From Limimaricola cinnabarinus (GTDB lineage: Bacteria > Pseudomonadota > Alphaproteobacteria > Rhodobacterales > Rhodobacteraceae), in the NCBI RefSeq assembly GCF_002723615.1, contig NZ_KZ304964.1, positions 1-64,000 on the forward strand: a stretch of DNA of 64,000 nt, in the 5' to 3' direction. The notes beneath the pieces were generated by a model. The model was not told the origin of the DNA, searched no databases, and saw only the letters and a program-made list of their open reading frames with translations. Position numbers and translations under genes: made by a program. This document shows positions 1 to 8,721 of this stretch, one piece after another (within the stretch, counting starts at the first letter, position 1; the number at the start of each line of letters is the position of its first letter).

Positions 1-1
1 T

Positions 2-289
2 GCGGAGCTGCTGCGGCTTTGCGCCGGTCATCCGCTGCAGAGCCATGCGGCGGCGGACGGCTTCATGGCCGCCTTCGAGCTCTTGCAGCACGAGGCCTTG
101 GGCAGCGAGGCCGTGCTGGACCTCGTGGCGGCGTGCAGGCAGGCGCCTGTGTCGTCCAGGCCTATCTCGCCGTTCGGGGGTCAGGCCGATCCGGGCGGCG
201 CGGCTGAAGCGAATGCGGTACGGGATGCCGAAGGCGAGGCGTCAGGCAGTGACGCTGCGCCGCCTGCCCTCCCGGAGCCAGGGTTCTGA
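2..289 (+). CDS. Partial hypothetical protein, C-terminal end only
   Basis: The reading frame is open from the window edge to a TGA, giving at least 95 residues. No start can be assigned because the gene begins outside the window. The visible part opens with a hydrophobic, helix-like segment rich in Leu and Ala and closes with a Gly/Ala/Pro/Glu-rich tail. I do not recognise the family. A second, overlapping plus-strand frame (from position 45) is also open here, so even the frame choice is only moderately supported. Confidence 0.35.
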   Translation, partial: AELLRLCAGHPLQSHAAADGFMAAFELLQHEALGSEAVLDLVAACRQAPVSSRPISPFGGQADPGGAAEANAVRDAEGEASGSDAAPPALPEPGF

Positions 290-681
290 TCGGAGCCATC
301 TAGGCTCCATGGCCGAGGAAGGACAGATGGGAGGGGCACGGCAATCACGCCCTTCGCCGCAGGCAGGGTCGAGCTGGAGCGGGATTGGTCCGAACGCGAC
401 ATCGTGCGTTCCGAACATTGCAGATATCGCGGTGGTATTACATCTGGCGCGTCGGGACGATCCTGCCATGGACGCCTGTTCATCAGCCGCGAAATGCCCA
501 TTGCTGCCGAAGCAGGCAGAAAGGTCGACCGGAGGCCACGCAGGTCGAGGCCTTGTGTCCTGACGCGGCCTTCGCCACCAGCGACCGGCCAGGTCTTCTT
601 TGTGCCAGCTTGGTAGCACGTAACCGCAGGCCGGGACCGGCATCAGACGTGTCCCGGCCTGCATTGATGCTGTTCGGTCGA
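290..681. other. Intergenic stretch with no recognised gene
   Basis: Several frames on both strands are open here, as expected for GC-rich DNA, but none gives a recognisable protein or a convincing ribosome binding site. I see no tRNA-like fold, IS end or repeat. It separates two convergently oriented ORFs, so it may hold their transcription ends. Confidence 0.4.
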
Positions 682-1380
682 TCACCCGGACTTGGCGGCC
701 AAGGGTTCGGAGTCCCAACCCGCAAATCCCGCAGGCAGCGCGGCCGGCGGCAGATCGTCGAGGGCAATATCAAGGTAGTCGCGCAGGGTGGTCCCGCTGG
801 CCAGGCAGTGGTCGGCGAGTTCTGCGAGCACGCCGGACAAGGCTTGGACATTCTTTCCAGCCAAGATATCCACCTTCGAGACCAGATCACTCATCCGGAA
901 ATCACGGGCGCGTCCCTCGAGTTCGCCGGGGCTCCAGATCCTGGTCATGTCCGGGTGGCTCATGGCCGTGCGCAATCGCGCTGCGAGCGTTGGGCAGGTC
1001 GCCGCGATCTCGTCCATGCAGGGGCAAAGCTCCGCCTCGTCCTGCGCCTCCTGCAGCGCCACGACGATGGTCCGGTCGGAAATGCCGTATCCGGCTGCTT
1101 CCGAAATCAGCTCGCCATGTGAGATGCACACGTGGCTCCAGAACCGGATGACGGGCCGAAGGTCGAGATGGGCCGGGTCGATCGAGAGGCGTTCGAGCAC
1201 GAGGTCGATGTTGGCCTGCTCGAGGCGGCCCATCTGCTCGATGTCCAACCGCTCCATGGCGGGGTCGGCATCCTGCCCGTCAGACGCGGCGGCGGGCAGG
1301 GTCGTCGCCTGACCTGGTATGGCGGTGCTTGACGTGAGCTCGGTGCGGTCGCTACCGCAAGGGTGGGTCTTGTCGTTCAT
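682..1380 (-). CDS. Hypothetical protein, 232 aa
   Basis: The ATG is preceded by AAGGA at normal spacing, which supports this start. The protein is acidic and soluble, with no signal peptide or membrane segment. A low-complexity N-terminal 40 residues is followed by a mostly helical body with a cluster of Cys and Asp/Glu around residue 120 (sequence ELCPCMDEI). The motif does not identify a family for me. It stands alone, with no partner on the same strand. Composition and the length of the frame support a real gene; the function is unknown. Confidence 0.55.
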   Translation of the reverse strand: MNDKTHPCGSDRTELTSSTAIPGQATTLPAAASDGQDADPAMERLDIEQMGRLEQANIDLVLERLSIDPAHLDLRPVIRFWSHVCISHGELISEAAGYGISDRTIVVALQEAQDEAELCPCMDEIAATCPTLAARLRTAMSHPDMTRIWSPGELEGRARDFRMSDLVSKVDILAGKNVQALSGVLAELADHCLASGTTLRDYLDIALDDLPPAALPAGFAGWDSEPLAAKSG

Positions 1381-2095
1381 GACACGGTCCTTCTTTCGCT
1401 GATCTTGCCCGCGGGGATGCGGTATGAGACCGTGCGTATGGAAACGAGAGCCGGGTGGTCGTGATTGCCGTCGTCGTCACCCGGCTCGCTGTCCAGCCGC
1501 AGTCGGCCAAGATCGACAATCCCATGCGGTGCCGCGACCCGACAATGGGTTCTGGGCCTGCCCGTCTTCTGTTCATGTGGATAACCGGCTTCCGGGCTTT
1601 GAAGCGGTATGCATCAGGCATGCTACATGCCGATCGCCAGACGCTCACTTGGGGTAGCCTCCAAAGGCGCCGGCAGCGGTACTGGATAGCATCGCCGATT
1701 TCTTTGGACTGGCTTTGCCAGTCAGCGCGCCATCCGCCCAGCCCACCGACACCCGTCTGGCCATAAGATCCATACCGCGTCTGAGGAGATGATCCAAATG
1801 GGGTGGTTCAGCGAGGGCCTCGCTCGGTCGGCGGACTCCCTTCAGATGCCGCCTTGTCGACTTCAGGGCTTGAATCATCCACCCCAAACGAAGAGATCGC
1901 ACTGAACTCGTCTGGCGTGCGCTTGCGAACCGATGCACCGGATTGTGCCCCTCTTGCCGGGGTCGCCGCCCGGCTCGCTACGATCCATGCCGGATCGATC
2001 CCGCCGCCCGTCTTGGCGTGTTCCCGAGCCGCCTGCGCGAGAGGATCGCTGCGCGCACGTTCTATGCATTGCACCGCCCCGGTGACCGCGGCTGA
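1381..2095. other. Intergenic/degenerate stretch, no supported gene
   Basis: Overlapping frames of 70-120 codons exist on both strands between 1424 and 2179, but none has a recognisable protein sequence or a good start. The right part abuts an in-frame C-terminal remnant starting at 2096, so part of this stretch may be the decayed N-terminal half of that gene. No repeat or RNA structure stands out. Confidence 0.4.
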
Positions 2096-2266
2096 GTGAT
2101 CCCGGCGTTTCAGTTCGCCAGCGCGACGGAGTTGGCCGGTTTCGCGCAGGTGCTGCCTGCGCTCCGTGCCGATATCCATCCGGTGGAGCTCGAACGCTTT
2201 CTGATGCTGCCGCAGCCCGACCTCGAAGATGCGTCCGAACCGGAAGACGAGCCCGTCATCGCCTGA
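2096..2266 (+). pseudogene. Remnant resembling the C-terminal part of an Xre/MbcA-type antitoxin or DNA-binding protein
   Basis: A 56-codon frame begins immediately after an in-frame TGA (2093-2095). It reads IPAFQF near its start and a leucine-spaced stretch ending LMLPQPDL before an acidic tail. The pattern of PAFQF, then a short helix, then a P(N/Q)P-L segment is typical of the C-terminal part of Xre/MbcA/ParS-type proteins that often accompany RES toxins. The N-terminal helix-turn-helix half is not found in any frame upstream. I read it as a truncated remnant. The family call rests on pattern memory and is tentative. Confidence 0.35.
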
Positions 2267-2561
2267 TCAAGGCCTGACCGACACCGGATCCGCGTTACAG
2301 ATGGCCCGCCCCCCACGGCGCCGGAGGGGGGCGGCTGCGCATGCCGAGGCCTCGGCGCGCCTGATCAGACCATCCGAACCGTTACACTCGAGCCTTGCCG
2401 AGCCCTCCGAAGAGGCGTGCGACCCCGCGATCGGTGGCGATGGAGGCGGGTCTACGGGACCAGATCATCCCGCAGAAGGGAGAGTGGCGCGCCCGGAGCG
2501 AGGCCGTGCCCGCACATGACGATCTGTGAAGGATTCCATAAAAACGTATAAATATCAGGAG

Positions 2562-2854
2562 GTAACAGCGCGTTGTTAAAGCTGGGAGCACTGTAACGCG
2601 TAACACTCCTGTAACGCTTTTTGTAACGCTCCGTGTTACGGTCCAACCCACTGATTCCTATGCCATTTCTTATATATTTATCTATATGTAACAGTAAAAA
2701 TAGATATATATATATATATATAGAAGAAGAGAGAGGAGGAGAGAGAGTAATAGAGAGGTATATATATATATATTCCCCGGGGAGCCGTAACACCGTTACG
2801 CTTTGGGTTAAGGCCATGATCTTGCTGGGAAAAAACCGTAACAGACGCCGTTAC
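2562..2854. repeat. Cluster of GTAAC/GTTAC repeats around a TA-rich tract
   Basis: The pentamer GTAAC occurs on the plus strand at 2562, 2593, 2600, 2611, 2623, 2688, 2787 and 2838. Its complement GTTAC is at 2635, 2795 and 2850. That is eleven copies in about 290 bp, where fewer than one is expected by chance. Four plus-strand copies between 2593 and 2627 sit 7-12 bp apart, and several extend to TGTAACGC. An AT-rich tract lies in the middle. Iterated sites next to an AT-rich region recall an iteron origin or a multi-site protein-binding region, but no replication gene is adjacent. Confidence 0.6.
2700..2772. repeat. Low-complexity tract: TA dinucleotide repeats flanking a GA-rich run
   Basis: A run of alternating TA (about 2704-2722) is followed by a purine run of GA/GAG repeats (about 2723-2758) and then a second TA run (2759-2772). 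A CCCCGGGG palindrome follows at 2775-2782. This is by far the most AT-rich and repetitive DNA in the window, in strong contrast to its surroundings. It sits inside the GTAAC repeat field and could serve as a DNA unwinding element. Confidence 0.7.
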
Positions 2855-2869
2855 CATCCGTTTTGGCTG

Positions 2870-3637
2870 TCACACTCCGGTTCCGGACCCTCGCTTCGCC
2901 CGGTTGGCGACCAGCCCGACCAGTATGGCGAGGGCGGCGAAGGCGTAGGCGGGCCAGGCCTCGCTGTGGCGCGCCACGTAGTTGGCGAAGGCCAGCCCGC
3001 GGGCTTGGTCGACAGCATGGAAGATCGGGTTCCAGGTGACCCATGCGAGGAAGCCGCCGGGCAGGGCGTTGGCGACGAACATCGCGCCCGAGGTGACCAT
3101 GCCCACCCGCATCCAGCCCATCGCCGCCATCGAGGCGAGCCCGGGCGCGCGCGCCTTGATCCGCAGGAGCACCAGCCCGATCCCGAGACCCGAGACCCGA
3201 GATCCAGCTTGCCGCGAGCAGCGGCAGCGGCGCGGTCATCGCGGCCTCGATCGACGAGACCAGCGCGTGGTAGGCGAGGATGAGCCCGGCGGCCGAGACC
3301 AGCTGCAGGTAGGCCGCGCCGATCGAGCCGCCGGTGGCCTGGATCAGCGGGTCGGTGCGGTAGAGCCGCCCGGCGGACAGGACGTCGGCGCTCGACATCG
3401 CCGCGCTCATCGCCTTGGCGTGGAGGTTGAACAGGAAGACCCCGGTCAGCAGGTAGGCCAGCAGGTCGCCGCGCAGCCCGACGCCGCCGAGCCCGGTCAG
3501 GCGCGCCAGCACCAGGAAGCCCCCGACCAGCATCGCGTTCTGCACCGCGGCCTCGATCAGCGCGCGACCGAGGGTCCTGCCTGCCGGGCGATCTCGCGAA
3601 CCGCGGCCTCGCGCAGCGTCCAGCCGATCTCGCGCAT
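2870..3637 (-). pseudogene. Frameshifted ABC-2 type (polysaccharide export) permease
   Basis: Three frames on the minus strand join into one ABC-2 permease. An N-terminal piece starts at the ATG at 3637 (MREIGWTLREAA). It shifts near 3575 to a membrane segment that runs through ALIEAAVQNAML and LLAYLLTGVFLFNLHAKAM. It shifts again near 3190 to the last four hydrophobic segments, ending at the TGA at 2870. The second shift falls in a tandem GAGACCC duplication, a likely slippage site. Families of this type export capsule or O-antigen polysaccharide across the inner membrane with an ATPase partner. No ATPase gene is seen nearby, so this is probably a dead, isolated copy. Confidence 0.6.
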
Positions 3638-4553
3638 CGCCCCGAGCCTGCCTGCCGTGATCTCCCGCGATGCCTTCCGAATCCGAACCGGCCTTACCGT
3701 TGCGGCCGCGCTTCCAGGGGAGGTCCCGCACGGGCTGTGTCTTCTGCGAGCTGGCCGACGACCAAGGCCACCAGAGCCTGCTGCACGTCGTTGCGAACGA
3801 GACCGTGCAGGCCTCCGAGCGATCGTTCAGGTGGTCGGCATGGAGATGCTCGCCGAGTATTGTGCAGCGCCGGTGTCGGTGGAGTTCGGTCTCGAACCTG
3901 GTTGGGCTCGGAAGATCCTGACCGTGTGCCACGACGCAGTACGAGGCGAATGGCGGTCGGAATGCCATAAGCTCCTGAAGGAGATCACCATCGACGGGAA
4001 GTCGGTCGCCTGCGATCGCCGTCAGGGCCGAAAAGAGAGGCCAGGAGTGGGCAAGGATGCGCACATAGCGGAAGGGGACACGGAAAGCCGGAGTTGCGCC
4101 TCCAGCACCCCTCTCCGTGGCTCAGCGGGCCATGCGCAGACAAGGGCGCAGTAACGGGACGAACCGGCTCGACACTTTTCCTCGCAACCCGACCCTTTTC
4201 CGCCAAGGATAAGCTCGGCTCGCTCCCGCTCAGTCTCGAGGTCTGCGACGGCGTGATCCATCGCCTGGTGATCCGCCTCGCTCTCGGCTCACACCTGGCC
4301 TCCGGCGCATCGTGGCGGCCGATCCACGAGGCGTCCATCTACGCCCGGCCCCGCCCAGATCCACGCCGTCTTGCGGCGGGTGATCCCCTGCGAAAGCCCC
4401 AGCGACGTCATTTCACCCAGAATTGCCAGCGTCGTTTTCACGGTGATCCTCATCAAGTCCGCAAGCAGCGTCGAGGAAAGGACCGGCGCGTTGCCTGCCC
4501 GGCAGTTTACGAAACTTTTCCCAGATCCGGCGATCCGGTTTCACGGAAGCAGG
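3638..4553. other. Degenerate stretch without a supported gene
   Basis: Open frames occur on both strands but none reads as a recognisable protein. One minus-strand frame of 54 codons (4453 to 4289, starting MRITVKTTLAILGEM) has protein-like composition but no clear ribosome binding site, and I cannot assign it. The DNA sits between the decayed ABC-2 permease and a short hypothetical gene and looks like eroded mobile-element territory. Confidence 0.35.
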
Positions 4554-4862
4554 TCAGCAAGGCCCGGCCCCATTCCAGTGCCGCGCATTCCGGTGCCGCA
4601 CGGTCGCGACCGGCTCGTCTGACGCCCTCAGGGCGCGAATGAGGCTCAGCACCAATTCGGAACCGGTCGGGTCGACGTCCTGGCTTCCATTCAGTGCAAC
4701 GCGTGGAAGCAGTTCGTCCTTGAAGGTCCAGATGCCCTTGCCTGTACCCGCCATGGCCTTTGCCAGCCCGAGTTCCGGACGCCGAGGGTTGCCGAGCTCG
4801 GGCTCACCCCAAGCCATCGCCTTCAGCCGCGCAGCAAGGACTTCAGGCCGCAGGGAGGTCAA
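4554..4862 (-). CDS. Hypothetical protein, 102 aa
   Basis: This small basic, soluble protein has no signal peptide or membrane segment. It opens MTSLRPEVLAARLKAMAWGE and contains a central charged region with WTFKDELLPR. I do not recognise the family. A perfect 9-bp inverted repeat lies about 37 bp upstream of the start (4899-4920) in AT-rich DNA, the usual place for a promoter and operator, which supports expression from this side. The context is accessory DNA next to a recombinase cassette. Confidence 0.45.
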   Translation of the reverse strand: MTSLRPEVLAARLKAMAWGEPELGNPRRPELGLAKAMAGTGKGIWTFKDELLPRVALNGSQDVDPTGSELVLSLIRALRASDEPVATVRHRNARHWNGAGPC

Positions 4863-4898
4863 GACCGTGCTTGGGGTATTTCACTGCCCCTGAACACC

Positions 4899-4920
4899 AT
4901 ATAACAAGTCATTGTTATAT
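4899..4920. promoter_or_regulatory. Perfect 9-bp inverted repeat, candidate operator
   Basis: ATATAACAA (4899-4907) and TTGTTATAT (4912-4920) flank a 4-bp spacer, GTCA. The repeat lies in a short AT-rich island (about 4895-4935) upstream of the minus-strand gene ending at 4554. It has no T-run expected of a terminator, so a binding site for a dimeric repressor is the simpler reading. The protein that binds it is unknown. Confidence 0.45.
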
Positions 4921-5291
4921 ATAATATATTACATTCTCATGAGGATGCAGATGATCATTTTCAATTGCTTGAGTGGGTTGCCGACGTGTTTCATCCGATC
5001 GTTTGAAAATGGTTCTGAAGGAGGGGCCCCCTCCAATCCGATGATGCACTACAGATGGAATCGGGGTCTCGGTTTCGTTCCGCACCCTTGGATGCAAGGC
5101 GACTGGCACACGTCGCCTCTCTTCCCCTGCCGTTTCGGCCCGAGTTGCACGTTCCCTACAGGCGCTTTCAAACGACCGGTTTCTTCAGTATAGTTGAATT
5201 GGATGGGCCATGTTCTGGCAGCCGCAAGAGGGCTCGATCGATGGTAACGTCCATCTCGCCTGCATTCGCAGGCCGAACCAAAGGATTCAGC

Positions 5292-5555
5292 ATGACCACG
5301 TTCCCAAGCCATCGGACCAAGATCAATCGCGCCATGCGGCTGGCCAAGGTTGGCGAGCACAGGACTACCGCTGAGGCCTTACTTCGTGCCCTCCCCGAGA
5401 GCGTGATAGCACGCGTCACCGGGCATGAGCTCGCCGAGCTTCTCGATGCCGTGTGGAAGCTCTCCCAAAACTCCATAGCGAGTGCGGAAACCGAGATCGA
5501 TAGCGACGGCGGGGTCTGCGACGAGGACAAGCAGGCATTCCGGGAGCTGGCTTAA
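5292..5555 (+). CDS. Hypothetical protein, 87 aa
   Basis: The frame is open further upstream, but the ATG at 5292 begins a protein-like sequence (MTTFPSHRTKINRAMRLAKV). The product is a small, mostly helical, acidic-tailed soluble protein with no motif known to me. It lies 45 bp before a second short gene that overlaps a serine recombinase, so all three may form one transcript within a mobile cassette. Confidence 0.5.
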   Translation: MTTFPSHRTKINRAMRLAKVGEHRTTAEALLRALPESVIARVTGHELAELLDAVWKLSQNSIASAETEIDSDGGVCDEDKQAFRELA

Positions 5556-5600
5556 TGACCGCAGTCGCTGCGGTGCAGATCTAGCGAGAAAGAGATCATC

Positions 5601-5741
5601 ATGGACCTCCCTTCCCCTGCCCTCGAGCCGATGCCGCGCGAGGGGTTCGCCCGGATCGCCGAACATCTGAGCGAGGTGCCGAGCGGCTCGCCATTCCAGG
5701 AGATGGTTGAGGTCGTGTTGTGCGATGAGATGGCGCGCTGA
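5601..5741 (+). CDS. Small ORF of 46 aa, translationally coupled to the recombinase
   Basis: The ATG at 5601 starts MDLPSPALEPMPREGF, and the frame ends in a TGA at 5739-5741 whose last base is the first base of the recombinase start codon (TGATG). That one-base overlap is typical of coupled genes and is the main reason to accept this short ORF. An AGAAAGAGA purine run precedes the start. The peptide is acidic and has no recognised domain. It could be an accessory or regulatory peptide for the recombinase. Confidence 0.45.
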   Translation: MDLPSPALEPMPREGFARIAEHLSEVPSGSPFQEMVEVVLCDEMAR

Positions 5742-6625
5742 TGGCACTCATAGGCTACGCCCGCGTCTCGACCGACCTTCAAGACACTGCGGCACAGCGC
5801 CGCGAACTGAAATCGGCAGGCTGCACCGAGATCCACGAGGAGTTCGCCTCGGGCGCCGCGCGCGCCCGGCCGGTCCTCGCGAAGCTCGTGGCGAACCTCG
5901 GCCGCAGTGATGTGCTGGTCGTGGTGCGCATCGACCGCCTAGCACGCTCGCTGTCGCACCTGCTCGAGGTCATCGAGACGCTGGAAGCCCGCGGGGCGCA
6001 TTTCCGATCTCTGGGCGATCCGATCGACACGACCTCGCCGCAGGGCAAGTTCACGCTGCAGATCCTCGGCGCGACGGCCGAGTTCGAGCGGGCACTGATC
6101 CGCGAGAGGACGATGGCGGGGCTGGCATCGGCACGGGAGAAGGGCCGCGTCGGCGGCAATCCGGGCCTGCGGGACCGCGACCCGGAGGCGATCGCCAAGG
6201 TCAGCCGGGCGCGCGACCGCAGCTACTTCGACAAGCTTAACGAGGAAGCCCAGCAGTGGCTGCCCGCCGTCCGGCAGTTCCGGCCGCGGCTCCCTTGGGA
6301 GGACGTCGTGCGGATCATCAACAGCCGGCATCCAAGCGCGAAGCCTTGGACCGTCGAGCGGCTGCGGCGCGCCGCCGGACGATTCGTGAAAGACGGGCTG
6401 CTGGATCGTGCCGTGCTCGGCCGCGCCCCGCCCGCGCAGAAGGACGACCGACTGCTCGCGATCATAGCGGGCATCAAGAGCTCGGCGCCAGAGATCACGC
6501 TGCAGCAGATCGCGGCGCGGCTCGAGGCGATGCGGGAGCCGACGCCGCGGGGGCGCTCGAAGTGGGCGACGTCGTCGGTGGCGCACCTGCTGGAACGGGC
6601 GCGGCTGGTGGGGCTGATAGAGTGA
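5741..6625 (+). CDS. Serine recombinase (resolvase/invertase family), 294 aa
   Basis: Residues 1-135 form a resolvase catalytic domain: GYARVST carries the nucleophilic serine (Ser10), followed by DRLARS in the conserved arginine region and a helix containing EFERALIRERT. The C-terminal half (about 150-294) is longer than the short helix-turn-helix of Tn3 resolvases and is rich in Arg and Trp, so the DNA-binding part differs from Hin or gamma-delta enzymes. The protein cuts and rejoins DNA at paired sites through a 5-prime phosphoserine link. It overlaps a small upstream ORF by one base and ends just before a truncated LysR gene, consistent with an inserted cassette. Confidence 0.88.
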   Translation: MALIGYARVSTDLQDTAAQRRELKSAGCTEIHEEFASGAARARPVLAKLVANLGRSDVLVVVRIDRLARSLSHLLEVIETLEARGAHFRSLGDPIDTTSPQGKFTLQILGATAEFERALIRERTMAGLASAREKGRVGGNPGLRDRDPEAIAKVSRARDRSYFDKLNEEAQQWLPAVRQFRPRLPWEDVVRIINSRHPSAKPWTVERLRRAAGRFVKDGLLDRAVLGRAPPAQKDDRLLAIIAGIKSSAPEITLQQIAARLEAMREPTPRGRSKWATSSVAHLLERARLVGLIE

Positions 6626-6759
6626 GCACCCACCGGTGGCACCGGCGGAGCGGTCGCTTCTGGTGACGTAGAAGCTTTGATCCTCTGCGCGAAGGCCCAT
6701 AGCTGAAGTAGCCTTGCAATTGAGCCGCCAGAACGAAACCCAATTCCAGAACTGCAGGC

Positions 6760-6968
6760 TGCTCGAAGATCGGCCCGGCCTCGACCGATGGCACGAACAG
6801 CCCGCCCTTGCGCTCGAAAAGGCGCAGCCCGAGCGACTCCTCGGTGTGCTTGACCAGCCGGCTGATGCCGGGCGCCGAGACACCCAGCAGCGTGGCCGCG
6901 CCGTTGATGGTGCCGGTCATCATCACGGCACGCACCACTTCGACCTGACGCAGGGTCATGTCCCGCAT
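6760..6968 (-). pseudogene. 5-prime fragment of a LysR-family regulator
   Basis: The frame starts MRDMTLRQVEVVRAV and encodes a LysR winged helix-turn-helix (residues 4-62, including GAATLLGVSAPGISRLVKHTE), then reaches AGPIFEQ. After this, near 6760, the sequence no longer matches the family. The remaining two thirds, including the effector domain, is missing. The break lies about 130 bp beyond the serine recombinase stop, which suggests the recombinase cassette or an associated deletion truncated it. The regulated genes are unknown; the adjacent sugar symporter is one possibility. Confidence 0.7.
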
Positions 6969-7041
6969 GTCGTACTCCTCCCCGTCCGCCGCACAGGGTT
7001 AGACAACACGGCGGCGGGGCAATTGCGAAATTCGGCCGCTC

Positions 7042-8334
7042 TCAGGCTGGTCGGGCCGCCCCGCCGCGCACGGCGGCGAAGTCGAACAGCCCGTAACCCA
7101 TCACGATCAGAAAGGCCGCGGCCGGCACCACATATGAGAAGGTCGCGCCGGCGACATCGATCACCGCGCCTTGCACCAATGGCAGCAGCGCGCCACCCAG
7201 GATCGCCATCACCAGTCCGGCCGAACCGAACTTGGTATCCTCGCCCAGCCCCTCGAGGGCGATGCCGTAGATGGTCGGGAACATCAGCGACAGGCAGGCC
7301 GAGATCATCACCACGGCCCACAGGCCCGACAGGCCCGGCACCAGCGCGGCATAGAGCGCAAGCCCTGCCCCCGCCAGCGCCAAGCCGGCCAGCAGCAGCG
7401 CAGGTCGGACGAAACCCATCACCCAGACCATCGCGAAGCGCGATACAAGGAACACCAGCAGGCTGGCTTGCAGATACCAGCCGGCCCCGGCCTCGTCGGT
7501 GCCGATCGCCGCCATCGCGTACTGCAGGGTGAAGGTCCAGACGCAGGTCTGGGCCGCGACGTTGAAGAACTGTGCCACCACGCCGAAGCTGTAATGGCGG
7601 TTCTTGAGGAGCCGCTTCAGCGTCGCCCCGAAATGCAGCTCGTGTCCGGCCTCGAGTTCGCGCTCGCTTGGCGTGGGCATGCGGCTGAGCGCGATCGCGA
7701 TCCAGATCGCGACCAGCACCACGGCAAATCCGACATAGGGGACCATCACCGCCTGCAACTCCTCGGCGCGCAGCGCCCGCAGCGCGTCCGCTCCCATCGC
7801 GGCGCGCGCGTCCGCGTCGGCGGTGTTCAGATTGGGCAGGATCAGCGCCGCCGAGAGAAACACGCCAATATTGGTGCCGACCGGATTGAAAGCCTGGGCG
7901 AGGTTGAGTCGGCGCGTGGCGTTGCCCTCCGGTCCCATGGCGATGACGAAGGGGTTGGCCGACGTCTCCAAGATCGACAGCCCGCCCGCCAGCAAGAACA
8001 GCGCTACCAGAAAGAAGCCATAGGTCATGGCGATGCTGGCCGGATAGAACAGGAAGGCGCCTGCGATGGCGCAGCCCAGCCCGACCAGGATGCCGGTCTT
8101 GTAGGAGTAACGTCGATTGATGAAGGCTGCCGGCAGGGCCAGACAGAAATAGGCGCCGTAGTAGGCGAACTGCACCAGCGAGGACTGCAAGGCGCTCATC
8201 GAGAAGATCTTGGAAAAGACTTGCACAAGCGGGTCGGTCATGTTGGCCGCGATGCCCCAAGCGGCAAAACAGGTGACGATGAGCATGAAGGGCAGCTTCA
8301 TGCCGGCATGCAGGAATCGTGTCGGCTGGTTCAT
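7042..8334 (-). CDS. fucP: FucP-type sugar:H+ symporter (MFS), 430 aa
   Basis: About twelve hydrophobic segments span the protein. Family features include a first helix with FAAWGIAANMTDPLV, the stretch QFAYYGAYF, and SILETSANPF in the fifth helix, a hallmark of fucose/glucose-galactose symporters. The start at 8334 is chosen because AGGGAGAAC precedes it; an upstream in-frame start at 8421 would add a hydrophilic leader unlike the family. It should import a hexose or deoxyhexose with protons across the inner membrane. It faces away from the divergent ROK/frc sugar genes and may share their physiology. The exact sugar is not readable from sequence. Confidence 0.85.
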   Translation of the reverse strand: MNQPTRFLHAGMKLPFMLIVTCFAAWGIAANMTDPLVQVFSKIFSMSALQSSLVQFAYYGAYFCLALPAAFINRRYSYKTGILVGLGCAIAGAFLFYPASIAMTYGFFLVALFLLAGGLSILETSANPFVIAMGPEGNATRRLNLAQAFNPVGTNIGVFLSAALILPNLNTADADARAAMGADALRALRAEELQAVMVPYVGFAVVLVAIWIAIALSRMPTPSERELEAGHELHFGATLKRLLKNRHYSFGVVAQFFNVAAQTCVWTFTLQYAMAAIGTDEAGAGWYLQASLLVFLVSRFAMVWVMGFVRPALLLAGLALAGAGLALYAALVPGLSGLWAVVMISACLSLMFPTIYGIALEGLGEDTKFGSAGLVMAILGGALLPLVQGAVIDVAGATFSYVVPAAAFLIVMGYGLFDFAAVRGGAARPA

Positions 8335-8721
8335 GTGTTCTCCCTCTCTAGCCTCCGGGCACCGCGGCCACACGTGGGACCGCGGTTGCGCGGCGCCTTT
8401 TGGAAGCGTCCGCCGGGACATGCCAGTGCCGAAGGGCCCGAGCCGTCGACTGCGGGCATAATATTTCTCGCGGAATGACGAATTAGGGACAGTGTTCCGC
8501 CTATACTGCCTTCGATGCGCTTTTTAGGCGATCGCTTACGCGCCCCATTACTACGGATGAGAGAGCGCTGATTCACAGTGTGGAGTGCGTCGGGCCAATG
8601 CAGATCGGCGCCAGTTGGACCAGCCTACTCGAGTGCTGCACGAACCTACTTCCGGAGAGCTGGACCGCCGGATCTGGGAGGGTTCTCGTAAGCTGCCGGG
8701 TATGCAACGCGAGGAAGACCG
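8335..8721. other. Upstream region of the symporter, no gene
   Basis: The first 90 bp hold the symporter ribosome binding site and presumably its promoter. AT-richer DNA at 8455-8530 may contain promoter elements, but I could not fix a -35/-10 pair. No protein-like frame is convincing in this interval. Confidence 0.35.

Noticed and set aside
1803-2179. Overlapping open frames on both strands around 1.8-2.2 kb as genes
   Set aside because: Neither has a good ribosome binding site or protein-like sequence. Only the C-terminal remnant at 2096-2266 reads like a known family.
2704-2772. TA and GA repeats considered as a CRISPR array or a tandem gene repeat
   Set aside because: There are no direct repeats of 23-40 bp with unique spacers. 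It is a simple-sequence tract.
2562-2854. GTAAC repeats considered as a CRISPR leader or array
   Set aside because: The repeat unit is only 5-8 bp, occurs in both orientations and has irregular spacing; no cas gene is near.
7171-8478. A 435-codon plus-strand open frame opposite the FucP-type symporter
   Set aside because: The composition (Gln, Arg, Asp, His rich) and lack of motifs show it to be the antisense of the transmembrane protein.
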